A DNA stretch of 64,000 nt. Source: Omphiscola glabra (Eukaryota; Mollusca; Gastropoda; Lymnaeidae). Both the position numbers and the translations under genes were made by a program. Positions 10,397 to 21,834 of the stretch are shown one piece after another. The first letter of the stretch is position 1. Each line of letters starts with the position of its first letter. The stretch lies in NCBI GenBank assembly GCA_964017045.1, contig OZ024807.1, positions 18,259,813 to 18,323,812 on the forward strand, given 5' to 3'. The notes beneath the pieces were generated by a model, which saw only the letters and a program-made list of their open reading frames with translations, searched no databases and was not told the DNA's origin.

Positions 10397-12682
10397 ATGG
10401 GTTTACTATTGGCTAAACTGTACGAGGCTGTCCAGATGTTTCAATCTGGCACACCCACCCGTGTCCTCATGCTTGGACTGGATGCTGCTGGCAAGACAAC
10501 CATACTATATAAGGTAATTTTTTTAAATATTTGTTTAAAAGCATTTTTTCATTGTTTTAAACAAATATAAGAGTTGATATAAATGTGTTTCTCTCATAGA
10601 AGTTTAACAGCTGTGAATGGTGCTAGCCTCACATTTGCTTCAGAGGTCGTCTCTTTTCATATCTGACTGTAATATTCCGTGAGAGCTCACGGCTGAATTA
10701 TTGATAGGGAATAGCTGTGCTGAACGGACTTGTCATTTCGCCTTTTAAATATCCACGTGGGTGCATTCATTGGCATTTTGGAACTTGTTCTCCTTTGTAT
10801 GTTACAATCAAACTCACCGAAGCTAGTGTTATTGATGATCACAATAATCTAGATACAACGTGATTGCATCGTCGTGTGAATAGTCTTTGGTCATCATGAA
10901 CTGGACACGTAACGGAAGCACATAAACCTGTCTTGTTATAGATAAAAATATAATTTTTATCATTTATAAATTACTCATTAATAACTATAATGTGAGCATC
11001 TAAGTACACTTATTTTATTACTTTAATAGTGTCATTATAATAATTAATCTTTACGTGAATTTAAGATAGCATTATATAAGATAAAATATGGTACTTTATT
11101 GATCCACGTAAATTGAAATGTTTTTTTTTTATCACATTGTAAATATTAATTTTAAGCAAATAAATAAAAACATGTTGTTAACTAATACAACATTTTACAG
11201 TTATAACAATTTTAACACAAGACACCTGAAGCTATTCAAAAAGCTATCAGCCACAAAAGCACTGCACTAAGGACAATAATGACTTAATTAGTGATCATTT
11301 AGGGTTGGTCATCGCTGGGAGCGCAAGCTGGTGAATTCCAACAGAGTGTGGAACAAAATAATTTGCACATTCATTTCCATCATATCAAATGCGTGACTGA
11401 GATTTAGAATATTTGATAAGTAAATGAGAAGCGATCTATAAACCCATCTATGTCCTCTCCTGCAGGTTAAACTCAATGAGAATGTCTGCACGATACCAAC
11501 CATCGGCTTCAACGTTGAGACGGTCACCCCCATCAAGGGCGTGTCCTTCACCGTGTGGGACGTGGGGGGCCAGGAGAAAATTCGTGCTTTGTGGAGGCAT
11601 TATTACGTGAACACGGAGGTGAGCCAAGTCATTGAAAAGTTTGTGTCTCGTCTGTGTACTGTTGATATATGCAGGGCAATTGAAAGTCGTAAAGTGTTGA
11701 ACAAGGCATTGACGTGTGTCTAAGTGTCATTTATTGTTTAAGCGTATAAATGACATGCGTCGTTCACCACCTCTTTGTGGTTTCTCCTGACGTCATGAGT
11801 TTTTCCACAATGACTAAGGGTTAAAGCTCTTATTAAATGTAACAATGACCAATGTCTTCTCATTCAATTATTATTGCAGTTGTCTTATATAGCGCGGTGA
11901 GCCAAGACCTAACCTGGGGTACCACGCTATTTAAGACAACTGTAATAATAATAATAATAATAATAATAAATGTAGGTAAAAAATAGTTACTGTGGTGGAT
12001 TAAGGGGGGTGGGGGTCAAGGGGCTGGTCAGTTACATTGCAACATCAAAAGGATAACTCTTTCCCTTGCATGACTTGCACGAGGCCTCTTCCTTGAAGCA
12101 AATATAAAGTATGGCATAAATATGTTACACCATGTTCAGAGCTTTTCCAAGTGTTTTGAAATGCCATCCTTGTGGAGATGGTGCGGAGTGGGGGGGGGGG
12201 GTTAAGGGACAGGTTTTCAAGTTATTAAAATAGATTCTTTCCCAACCCTAGTAATCGGTTCTCTTGTGTTCTACAGCCAGGTTATCAGACTCACACACTC
12301 TTAAATTCTCTCTACTCAAATAAGATAACAATCATTTACCTTTCCCATTCCTTAAAATGTTATTATTTGCATCTCTTTCCTTTCCCAGGGACTTTTCTTT
12401 ATCGTGGACAGTGCTGACGTCAGCAGAATGACTGAAGCCAGCGAGGAGCTGTTTGGTATCGCCAAGTCCCCAGAGATGCAGGGGGTCCCTGTTGTTGTGG
12501 TGGCCAACAAACAAGATCTTCCCGGGGCTCTATCCACAGCGGAAGTCGCCGACAGACTCAAACTCAGGGAGTTGCGTGACAGGAAGTGGTTCGTGCAAGG
12601 CGCATGCGCAGTGAACGGGGATGGAATTTACGAGGCCATGCATGAAATGGCCAAGTTGGTCAAGGAATTCAAAAAGCGATGA
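10397..12682 (+). CDS. ADP-ribosylation factor (ARF/ARL) family small GTPase, three exons
   Basis: Exons 10397-10513, 11466-11618 and 12389-12682 join in frame with GT/AG borders (AAG|GTAATT, TGCAG|GTT, GAG|GTGAGC, CCCAG|GGA) to give 187 residues, close to the usual 180. GTP-binding motifs are all present: P-loop GLDAAGKTT (27-35), switch I PTIGF with Thr51, WDVGGQ (70-75), NKQD (130-133) and CAVNGDG (163-169), where ARF1 has CATSGDG. Gly2 and an amphipathic N-terminus ([15 protein letters not shown]) fit myristoylation and GTP-dependent membrane binding. ARF proteins recruit coats and lipid enzymes at Golgi or endosomal membranes. The N-terminal helix is three residues longer than in ARF1, the [10 protein letters not shown] segment recalls ARL14-like proteins, and the C-terminus is Lys-rich. 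I therefore name the family and not an orthologue. Intron 2 contains a hairpin repeat (11871-11970). The ATG was chosen because it gives the conserved Met-Gly; an upstream in-frame ATG at 10361 would bury Gly2. Confidence 0.93.
10514..11465 (+). other. Intron 1 of the ARF-type gene
   Basis: 952 bases, phase 0, donor GTAATT and acceptor TCCTGCAG. AT-rich; nothing else recognised inside it. Confidence 0.85.
11871..11970. repeat. LINE-tail hairpin repeat in intron 2, followed by (TAA)n
   Basis: The left arm TTATTGCAGTTGTCTTATAT (11871 on) and the right arm ATTTAAGACAACTGTAATAA (to 11948) are inverted repeats, about 22 of 24 pairs including the AGCG/CGCT ends. Inside lie GCGCGGTGAGCC and CTGGGGTACCACGC, the same words as in the 3' ends of the LINE copies at 16615-16672 and 39786-40012. 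A (TAA)n microsatellite follows. It is probably a retroposed LINE/SINE tail that gained a second, inverted arm. Confidence 0.7.
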
Positions 12683-12774
12683 AGATTGACCTGAACTAAA
12701 TTGTGTATGAAATCCTGAAACTAGTGAATTGATCGCAAATGGATCTTGTTGTCGGAAAAAACTTGAACAAATAT

Positions 12775-12780
12775 ATTAAA
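12775..12780 (+). other. Candidate poly(A) signal ATTAAA
   Basis: The common variant signal ATTAAA occurs 93 bases after the stop codon of the ARF-type gene. No AATAAA is nearer. It is a motif match only. Confidence 0.35.
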
Positions 12781-12789
12781 TTATATGAT

Positions 12790-13185
12790 AGCTTCATGAG
12801 CATGATTCAAAATGTTAAGTAAATATTTTTATATCAACTAACTGTGCATTGTGGACCATACAAGTACTTGTATTTGGATAACGTGTCGAATAATTCAGTT
12901 AGGGACAAGATTGTGACCAATACAAGGTGAACTCTTCAGAATAATAAGAGGATTTGTAACAACGGGACACAGTAAGGATTTTTGTTTGTTTGTTTGTTTG
13001 TTGAGACTTCCACAATTTGAAGGCCAAGAATTTGGGAACACAATGTCAAGAAAGACACGTCAAGGAAAGTAATTGTTGGACAAGGTGAATTTGTTTGTTT
13101 AGCTGGGTGATATCGATTTCCATGGAAGTATATTCTGATGAAATATAATCGATTAGGGTAGCAGGATTATCGATGTGATTGAAGA
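12790..13185. other. No gene; short (TTTG)n tract
   Basis: A (TTTG)n tract lies at about 12982-13002. Nothing else recognised. Confidence 0.5.
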
Positions 13186-13187
13186 CA

Positions 13188-13312
13188 TCTGCCTCTCTCT
13201 CTCTCTGTCTTTCCATACATTTGTTTCTCTCTCTCGCTCTCTCTGTCCCTCCATAGCTATGTCTCTTTCCCCCCTCTCTCTCACTCCCTCTCCTTCCCTC
13301 CCTCTCTCGCAT
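13188..13312. repeat. CT-rich low-complexity tract
   Basis: Mostly CTCT/TCTC with short interruptions; the - strand shadow frames rich in Arg and Glu come from it. Confidence 0.9.
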
Positions 13313-13375
13313 TCACACACAAACAAATAAGTAAAAATATATACATTCAAGCCCACACATTATATCCTCACACAT

Positions 13376-13446
13376 CTTTCTTCATGCACTCTCACATTCT
13401 CTTCATGCACTCTCACATTCTCTTCATGCACTCTCACATTCTCTTC
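13376..13446. repeat. 21-bp repeat, about 3 copies
   Basis: CTTCATGCACTCTCACATTC plus T is repeated in tandem. Confidence 0.85.
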
Positions 13447-13539
13447 AAATACACACGTATAAACTCATCCACTTATCACCTATACAAAGTTACGTGTAAC
13501 TCGAGAACAGTTTCAAATTTAAACTAATGCGAAATAAAA

Positions 13540-13745
13540 GTACTCATTTACATCTCATCCAAACATAAGAGGTTCCACCCACGATAACTATAACTTCTGG
13601 GAGCACGATAACAATATATCTCATTCAAACATAAATGTTTCCACACACGATAACTATAACTTTTAGAAGCATGATACCTATAACTTCTAGAAGCACAATT
13701 ACTTTAACTTCTGAAATCACGAAAACTATAACTTCTGGAAGCACG
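13540..13745. repeat. Degenerate repeat of ATAACTATAACTTCTGGAAG
   Basis: Five to six imperfect copies with variable spacing, around a core CTATAACTTCTGGAAGCACG. Confidence 0.7.
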
Positions 13746-13749
13746 CATT

Positions 13750-15275
13750 CTTGTATAGTATGAATAATTTACGTTTCTCGCTATATCAAATGCATCTTAG
13801 TGTCATGTTGACGACTAGGATTACATTAGCAAATACATAATTAACGTAGCACAATTCAAAACACTTGGATAAGCTCTGGAGATGCTGTAACATATGTATG
13901 CCATACTTTATATTTGCTGGAAGGAAGAAGCCTCGTCCAAAGTATGCCAGCGCCGGAATCATCTCTTTTGATTTTGCCATGCAACTAACCAAATCCATCT
14001 ATGTATCTACACATGTATATATAACAATTATTTAATGTGCATTTTGGTGTACTTATCAAAATGGAATTTGTGATATGTAAATTCTGTACGTTTTTGTTTA
14101 GAAAGATTTGTTTAGAATAATGCCATGTTGTAAAAAAAATAGCTGCATAACTCTATCTGGCAGAGGCTGACCAGGTGCTAGACCATAGTTTAAGGACAGT
14201 GATTCCCGAGATTCATCTGTTTTTGTGTTCCCTTATTCTAGTGCCCCAAAGAAATGCGCCGACCTACCAGATTTATAACAAAAAATATTGGTAACATGTT
14301 TCAAGAAATACTCTGATTTTAACTCCAACATTTGTTGTTGCCCCCCCCCCCCCCCCGGGACTCTAAGCTCAAATCTGTTCAATGAAACAAACATGATTTT
14401 ATAAAATGAAAATGCGCTTTTATAAGATTCTTACAATTCATAGTAATTGCTGGAAATATTATCGTTATTAATATAATTTATTTGCTACAATAAATTTACC
14501 AATAATTGTTTACATATGTTATGAACTTGTTATAATATATGTTCAATAATAAAATAAAATAAAAACCATGACAACATAATTTCTTATTTGATGTTTTGTT
14601 GTATAAAAGTGGTACTTAAAGAGTAAACAAAATGAAGATCAAAGAATCTTTTTAAATATTAAAATAACTTCACAAAGAAATGCCCGGAGGTCGGAATCGA
14701 AAAGATGATTTTTTTTACGATTGAAAACAAATCTAAAGTTATTTCTATTAATTTAGGCTTCCGTCTGCAAGTTTAATCAGTGAATCAAAGACGGACATCT
14801 TTGAGAAAAATGTAGTAGCGTAAAGGAAAAGAAAATAGAACGTGTTCAAGTACAAGTTGTCACCCTCTGATGCCCCGGATGAGATAATGACATCCGGTTT
14901 TAGTCGTCTGTAAGCCGATTGGTCAACAAGGCCAGTACGGTGTGTGGGATAGAGTATTTGAAATAGCCCACGGTAGGCCAAGAGGAAATGCATCTACGGG
15001 TAGGTTCTAAGGCACAGTCAGAGAAAAACTTAAAGCCTAATAAAATACGTTTTAATAAAAAAAAATTAAGGGTTTCCTTTTCTTTATCGAATGTTAATTT
15101 ATGTGGATGCATTATTACGTGGATGCATTATTGATGGTAAATGCAGATACTTTCGATTGATGAAAAACAACAGTTTGATTAAATCAAGTTGCGTCGTTTC
15201 ACGGAAAATAATATAACACAAGTAACGTTCATTCGTTGATACAATTTAACTCAAATGCTGTTCTACCATATGGAT
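13750..15275. other. Intergenic, no supported gene
   Basis: AT-rich. A C-run lies at 14341-14356. The open frame at 14748-14993 (-) has no recognisable domain. Confidence 0.5.
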
Positions 15276-15281
15276 GTTCTA

Positions 15282-15405
15282 CAATACCTATCTATAGTTG
15301 TCCGATATACTATCTAAGAATCTTTACCATGCCTATCTATAGTTGTCAGACGGAAACCATCTAAGAATCTCTACCATACCTATCTATATTTGTCAGACGT
15401 TCAAT
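15282..15405. repeat. Short imperfect repeat, about 3 copies
   Basis: CTACCATACCTATCTATAGT plus TGTC recurs with diverged spacers containing ATCTAAGAATCT. Confidence 0.65.
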
Positions 15406-15689
15406 CTGGTGGCATCTCACTTCTTTCGAAATATTTACAGTTAACTTCATTAAAAAATATATGATTATATTATAGTTATAGAGAACATATGACTTTATAT
15501 TTTGTGGTATCATTTCTGATTTCCCTTATAGGATTATTTTATAAACATGTAGAATTGTGTAAAGTAAATTCTTATGACAAGTCAGACATATAAATTACTT
15601 TGGTTTGACTTAATTTCTAAGACGGTAGAAAAGTTTGAACTTTTGGATTGGCCGTTCACTCATAATCGCTGCGTACACTTTAAGATAAA

Positions 15690-16680
15690 TCAATCTTACA
15701 AGCAAGTGAATCACTCCAAATTCACACTCACAAATCATCCTCTACCTCAACTCTCCCCAACTCATTTCAAGTAGGTAACTCCGACATACAGTTTACATCC
15801 TCTGCTAGGAATCTTGGTTATATTCTTTCTAACAATTCTGTTGATAAACACATCTCTCACATTTGTCGTTCTGCATACACCGCTATCCGTCAGATCAGCT
15901 CCATCCGCCACTACCTCACAGTTAGTGCAACAAAAACACTAGTCTGTGCTCTTGTTCTCTCTCGTCTTGACAATTGCAACTCTTTTTTGTCAGGTTCACC
16001 AAAACACTTCATAGAAGAACTACAAAAGGTTCAAAACTCAGCTGCTAGGCTATTTCTAAAGACAAAAAAATGTGATCATGTCACTCCACTACTCCACTCA
16101 CTTCATTGGCTTCCTAAACAAGCACGCATTGATTAAAAGCTGTCTGTTCTCTGTCATAACTTTTTCTCAGATTCCTGCCCTTCCTATCTAACCGAACTTC
16201 TTTCTGTCTATTCACCCCTTCGACAGCTTCGCTCCTCCGCAGACACGCGTATTCTGTCCGATGCTAAGACACGTACTAAAATATATAGTGAACGAACTTT
16301 CTCTTTCTGCGCCCCCAAACAATGGAATTCTCTGCCACTACACATCCGCAATATAACAACCACCCAGGCCTTCAAAACTGAACTCAAAACACATCTCTTT
16401 AAACTCTAATACCCCGACTAATTCCCCATATCTGACCGATAAACGATGCTGCTGGCTGCTGGCCGCCGTCCATGGCTTGACATGTAAAAGTTCTGGGGTG
16501 GATGGGTTGAATATGCTATTGTTTTTGTTTTGTCTCTATACAACTGTTCTTTATTACATAAATGTATTTTATGTTATTGTCACGATTATGTATTTTTTGC
16601 TAATATTTTTATGTAAAGCGTGGTAAGCCTAGCCCTAGGCTGGGGTACCGCGCTATATAAGACAACTAATAATAATAAAA
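15690..16680 (+). pseudogene. 5'-truncated jockey/CR1-like LINE: end of reverse transcriptase and 3' UTR
   Basis: One + frame reads SARNLGYIL..., DKHISHICRSAYTAIRQISS, IRHYLT..., KTLVCALVLSRLDNCNSFLS, LQKVQNSAARLF, HSLHWLPKQARID and, further on, APKQWNSLPLHIRNI with TFKTELKTHLF-like ending. This order (ARNLG.IL, I..I.R..YF.LR.I, ALV.SRLDYCN, QN.AARL, LHWLP, WN.LP..IR, FK..LKT.LF) is that of the thumb and C-terminus of jockey/CR1-type non-LTR polyproteins. An in-frame TAA at 16134-16136 breaks it; the natural stop is TAA at 16407-16409. The 3' UTR ends in a GC-rich hairpin (about 16615-16672, AGCGTGGTAAGCCTAGCCCT then GGCTGGGGTACCGCGCT) and a short (AAT)n tail, as in the copy near 39733. The catalytic YxDD part is absent, so it is dead. 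Confidence 0.85.
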
Positions 16681-16829
16681 AAGTATTTTTGTTATTAATT
16701 CAAGAATCTAAGCAAAGCTCAAAGCTCACTCCTTCGTTTTCTGTATCAGGAACTTCTTAATGTTTCTGTATCACACAGTTCTTTTAGTGTGACATTCTTT
16801 TCACTTCGTCTCTTACTGGGCACTAAGTA

Positions 16830-17205
16830 ACATATTCTGCACTTTGTCACATACTCTGCACTTTGTCACATACTCTGCACTTTGTCACATACTCTGCACT
16901 TTGTCACATACTCTGCACTTTGTCACATACTCTGCACTTTGTCACATACTCTGCACTTTGTCACATACTCTGCACTTTGTCACATACTCTGCACTTTGTC
17001 ACATACTCTGCACTTTGTCACATACTCTGCACTTTTTCCACATACTCTGCACTTTTTCCACATACTTGGCACTTTGTCACATACTCTCTACTCTTTCACA
17101 TAATTGGCACTTTGTCACATACTTGGCACATTGTTACATACTCTCCAGTATGTCACATTTTGTAATATATTCGACACTTTGTTACCTACTCGGCACTTTG
17201 TCACC
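16830..17205. repeat. 19-bp minisatellite, about 18 copies
   Basis: Unit CACATACTCTGCACTTTGT, near-perfect from 16850 to 17030, then diverging (TTTTCC, TTGGCAC, CTCTACTC). As 19 is not divisible by 3, all + frames are open across it; the frames at 16844-17281, 16863-17165 and 16882-17103 are repeat artefacts. Confidence 0.95.
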
Positions 17206-17209
17206 ATCT

Positions 17210-18348
17210 TGTCAGAGAAAGATGACGTCCTGTCATAACGTAGTGAATCAGAAACAGCCAATTGCACTCGGAGAAGGCTAAACAAAAAAGAGTACACATC
17301 AAAACGAAAAAAGCGTACGTTTCTCAGGGAATCTTCACAACGTACCTAGTCCCATCAGAATCGCAACAGACACAGTGCATCGTCACAACGTACAGAGTCC
17401 CTTCACAATCGCCAGACATCCTTGAGCTGTGGACTATAGAATGGATATGTTTTTTTTTAGCTCTTTCTTCTTTTAATCAGCACAACCTTACATGTTTGCA
17501 CTTGTCAAATATACCATCAGAGTTATTGAACAGACCAGCCATAGTCTTGTTTGAGTCATCCTCCCCCCCCCCCCAAAAAAGACTGCAGTATTACTTTATC
17601 ATAGTCAGCACAGCTATGGTTCATGTGAACTGTACTGTATTACTTTATCATCAACAACACAGCCATGGTTCATTTGAAGAGTACTGTATTAATGTGTGAT
17701 AGACAACACAGCCGTGGTGCATTTGAAGAGTGCAGAGTTACTTCACCATATCCTTTCGTCTATACAGCTATTTTTCATTCGTGACCCGTGGATTCTCAAT
17801 GAACATTAATCACAAAGGTCAAATGAAAGCTACCAAGCATTGCAGTGATTAAGATCGTTGTATTACTTACTGTTAAAAAGTGTTAGATATTATTTGAACA
17901 ATCTTTGGACCACAAACATTAAAAAAAGGAACGTTGCACAGCTTCTATGTTCAGATTAATGATTATTTAGCTGAACAATAATCCTTCACTTTAACTTGTA
18001 TTTCAATTTGTTTAGGGCTGATAACCTTTTCAAAATGGTACGGTAATATCTGGGCAATGATATTACACTGTGAGCTTTTAAGTTTATTTTTTAAAAAAAA
18101 AGTACAAAAAAATAGTCCAATTGCTTTGTGGTGAATGTTTTGGTGTTATTATGATGATAAAAATGCATGATAATTATGAGGAAATATTAATGACATTATA
18201 TTTGTAAGACAATTATAGTGACTAACCACACTGCCCACCGTTCCCCGCCTTTTCTTTAACTTCCATGTCTCAATTTGTAGGAGTGGATCTGGTGGGTGTT
18301 CACTAAAACTTGGCAAACGATCACGATGCTACTGGGTTGAGAACCGCT
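17210..18348. other. Intergenic, no supported gene
   Basis: The open frame 17262-17699 (+) has no recognisable domain and runs through a C-run at 17563-17574. A loose repeat of CAGC(A/C)ATGGTTCAT(T/G)TGAA lies at 17605-17730. Confidence 0.5.
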
Positions 18349-18356
18349 GCGCTCAG

Positions 18357-18564
18357 CAGAGGAGTAACGTAGGGGGGTAGGGGGTACAGATGTACCCGGG
18401 CGCCAGCTAGTTAGGGGCGCCAAATGTGATTTGGTATTATTTTACTGATTAAAATAATGGGTTTGAGAGTTTAAAAAAAAAAGAAAAGAGGGCGCTGTAA
18501 AATGAATCTTGTCCCCGGGCGCGAATCTTGTCACCGGGCGCCAAACACTCTAGCTACGCCTCTG
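18357..18564. mobile_element. hAT-type MITE, 208 bp
   Basis: Ends are CAGAGGAGTAACGTAG and, inverted from the right, CAGAGGCGTAGCTAGA. The interior has repeated GGGCGCCA/CCCGGGCGCC words. It is flanked by GCGCTCAG at 18349-18356 and 18565-18572, a perfect 8-bp target duplication. No coding sequence. Eight-base duplications with a CAG-ending terminal repeat indicate hAT. Confidence 0.85.
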
Positions 18565-18572
18565 GCGCTCAG

Positions 18573-19650
18573 TTAAATAGTTAAGCTCCCCATGAATCGC
18601 CGCATTCATCATCATGTTGGCTCATTTCTAGCTCATTTGATGGCCCACAGGAAGTTGACTAAATGTACGGTTTCTATTTTTGGGGACTTTTTTTGTTGTT
18701 ATTGTATTAGAGTAGATTCCCCCGTAGATAAATTTTTTGCTGGAAACTTGACTTCATAAAAACACCACGAACCAATTAACACGACTGAAGCTGGTCTGTC
18801 GTTATTGGAAAAAAAAATTTGTCTGGGTATGTGTGGGTGGAGGGGGGGAGGGGATGGATTTGAAAGGCTTAAAGGGGGTGGGGGACAAATTAAGTCTAGA
18901 AGTTATGTGTAGCTCTGTTTAAGTGGATTTCGTGGTAACGATGATTCCCCACCTCCAAGAACAGCTCATCATGATTAATGGCACATTTCCTGTTTACAAA
19001 GACGTTTTGAAGATTAAAAATAGTTTGATAGGAAAGACTGAGCACTTGAGTTAACCATAAAAACAAATATATTTCAGGTTTGTATTAGATGAAATTGTAT
19101 ATTATATAATATTTTATGTCGGCAATAATATCAAAGCGCTTTTTTTTTAAAAATAGAAAATTAACTTAATGGTAGCAATGTAATACCGATATATGGATTT
19201 CATTAGCGCTATGAAACGACATTCAACCTCCCCCCCCCCCAAAAAAAAAAGGCCATAGGTCAAACCAGTGTAAACATTTTTACAAACATGTAATTTTAAA
19301 AAAGAGTTTGCTGTAATATCCAGTATTTAACCAGCTCTACAGGTGTTCCGCTGTATGTCTGTTTCTTACATAGAAAGCTTTATTCAGAGATTACAAAAAA
19401 TTAATTCAATCTTGAAATGATCAGCTGTGTTGTTATCAAACACTTGGTCATCACTGAAGCAAACACAAGCGTCCAGTCACATAAATACATTAATAAAAAA
19501 ACACATTTAATGCTTCACTTATTTAGTTTATTTAAACACATTTGCAATCCATTTAAGCAGATAGATTATAAAAAAAAAGATATAATCTTCAAGCCAAACC
19601 GTTCAGATCAACAAAAGCAAGTTTTTTACATTATATACAAAGTTATTTCA
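18573..19650. other. Intergenic, no supported gene
   Basis: AT-rich with G-runs near 18840-18855 and a C-run followed by an A-run at 19231-19250. The open frame 19417-19692 (+) is AT-driven. Confidence 0.5.
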
Positions 19651-19657
19651 AGAAGTA

Positions 19658-19862
19658 TAGGGGTTCATAAACAGAGGTATCCACAACCCTAGAGGTTGCG
19701 GGAAGAACCAGAAAATTAGACCTATTAGCATTGTATTAGCATTGTGTGTGTGTGTGTGGGGCGGGGTGTTGAGAAAAATATATTTTGAAAAAACATAGGG
19801 GTGCGACAAATGCTTTTAAATCAAGGGAGGGTGCTGCGCTGCAAGAATGTTAAGAACCCCTG
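19658..19862. mobile_element. Possible decayed hAT MITE
   Basis: The left part TAGGGGTTCATAAACA and the right part TGTTAAGAACCCCTG are inverted relatives of a CAGGGGTTCTTAAC terminal repeat. The 8-bp flanks do not match (AAGAAGTA and ATCTACAG), so the borders or the assignment may be wrong. It contains a short (GT)n run. Confidence 0.3.
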
Positions 19863-19864
19863 AT

Positions 19865-21830
19865 CTACAGTATACTTAGCAGTAACACTAGAACATAAAA
19901 GATTATTTGTATTCCCCTCTTTTATTTCAGTTGAACACTCAAATAGATTATTTTTTGTATTGCAATTAACTGTATATAATGCCCCCGTCCCATAAACTGG
20001 ACAATCTCACACTTGACATTATATTGCACGTGTATGAGAAGAAACACCAGTTTTAGCAGTGCTTTTTCGTTTGTGCGCGTGATACATGTCGACGAATCAA
20101 AATAGTGTATCCAAAACTAAGTACATATCAACACTTACCAGGATGTCGGTGACCTACAGGAATTATGGGCTCAAATAAGTCAAACCCTGGGCAGGTCAAG
20201 GTCATCGCAAAACGGTAAAATCATGCGGGCCAAAAAAAAAAAAAAAAAAAAAAAGAAGCATTTCTTTTGTATCTCCTCATTCCCATTCTTACTGTCTCTC
20301 TTTCTATTTGTACTATAATCTCTCTCCTCATCTCTCTATCTCTCGCTCTCTCTCAATCACTTATTTTTTTTTCTTTCTCTCTTATCTTTCTAACTTTCTG
20401 CATGTATTTATGTAATCTTAAATTCGCTGTAATCAAAGTCAAATTTGAGCAGACAAAATCAAATCAAATTATAAAGTTACATTGTTTAAAATAATTATTT
20501 TTGTAAAATCATAGTAAAAATTCCATAACACGTGGGAACTGTACAGGACTAGGTAGATGATATCAATATACGGGCGATGTTAACGTATGAACGTATTACG
20601 TGATCAATTAGAAAAACAAATAAACTACTGAGCGAATAATCAAAAAGTTTGGATCTAGTGCCAGGTTTCGTGTCTTTGGGGTCTCTCAACTTTGACCTAA
20701 GACCATAAAGTTCCTCGGTTCCCAGCCTAGCTCTACTGTGGTTTGCCCCACCTCTCCCCTTTTATCGCCAACAACAACTAGATCTAAATATTGTACATTC
20801 AATTTTCCCCACACCCACAGACACTATTTATAGTTCTTCTAGCTGCACCCACTATTTATATTTAGATAATTTTTTAATCTATCGCCTGCTCAGGTCGACA
20901 GTTGAAGCGACTTTCATTCGACCTAGAACACACACACACAGAGACCATGACGTAACAGGTCTGTATGGAGTGTACATGATTGTGCGGGTCTGTTATTCAT
21001 GGCCTTGCTTTTGCGTTTTCGCCCATTCCAGCAGAGTTTCCTGACACAAATATCAGTCGATGTGAGCGTCACTTTGATATGCATGAAACAAGATGCCATT
21101 TAATGCGAGTATATTCACTACCAGGTTAAAACTGTTTAGAAAATAAAATAAAACAATTTTTTTTTTTTTTACATTCCGGATTATTTTTTTCGGCAGCTGT
21201 TACCAAACTTGTCGATGGCCAGAATAACCGGAAGTAATTTAAATGTCTTTAGTAAAATAAATTATTTCCCAAAAACCTGCATCATGAAATCGTATACACG
21301 GGTTGGCAATGCTGTAAAGATTTACCAGAGGAAGTTACTGTCTGTAATGAAGACTCTGAAACCTTAACTAAGTACGAGACAAGATGAGGTAGAAATTAGT
21401 GCTCTAAGCTCTTCCAAAATAGTGTGTGATATATATATATATATTTATATATATATATACACAACATTCCTAGCACATTTACGTACCCTACGATGATACC
21501 AAATGTACTATCTAAATATATATATTACATTTTTACAATAATTAATATTCTCTTTAATACTAAGTTTCAAACTCCAATATAATCTTGGAGTTATAACAAA
21601 CTCTCGCCCTGCATGTGACGAATAATGTATTGTTTTTTTTCAAAAAACTATTCGTTGTATGTATTAAAAACATCTAAAAGTAAGACACCTTTTAAAAAAA
21701 AAAAAAAATTAACCAAATCTCTTGAAATGAATATACCTTATTTGCGCGCGAAAATGAAGTATTAAATGAAAAAATGTATAATACTAATGGTTTACTTTAA
21801 AAGTAAATGCAGTAACAATTAACTGTTGCT
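19865..21830. other. Intergenic, no supported gene
   Basis: An A-run at about 20230-20253, CT-rich low complexity at 20275-20400, and (TA)n at about 21429-21460. No gene recognised. Confidence 0.5.
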
Positions 21831-21834
21831 GTGT

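Noticed and set aside
17262..17699. 145-aa + strand frame
   Set aside because: No domain, passes through a C homopolymer, no codon-like composition.
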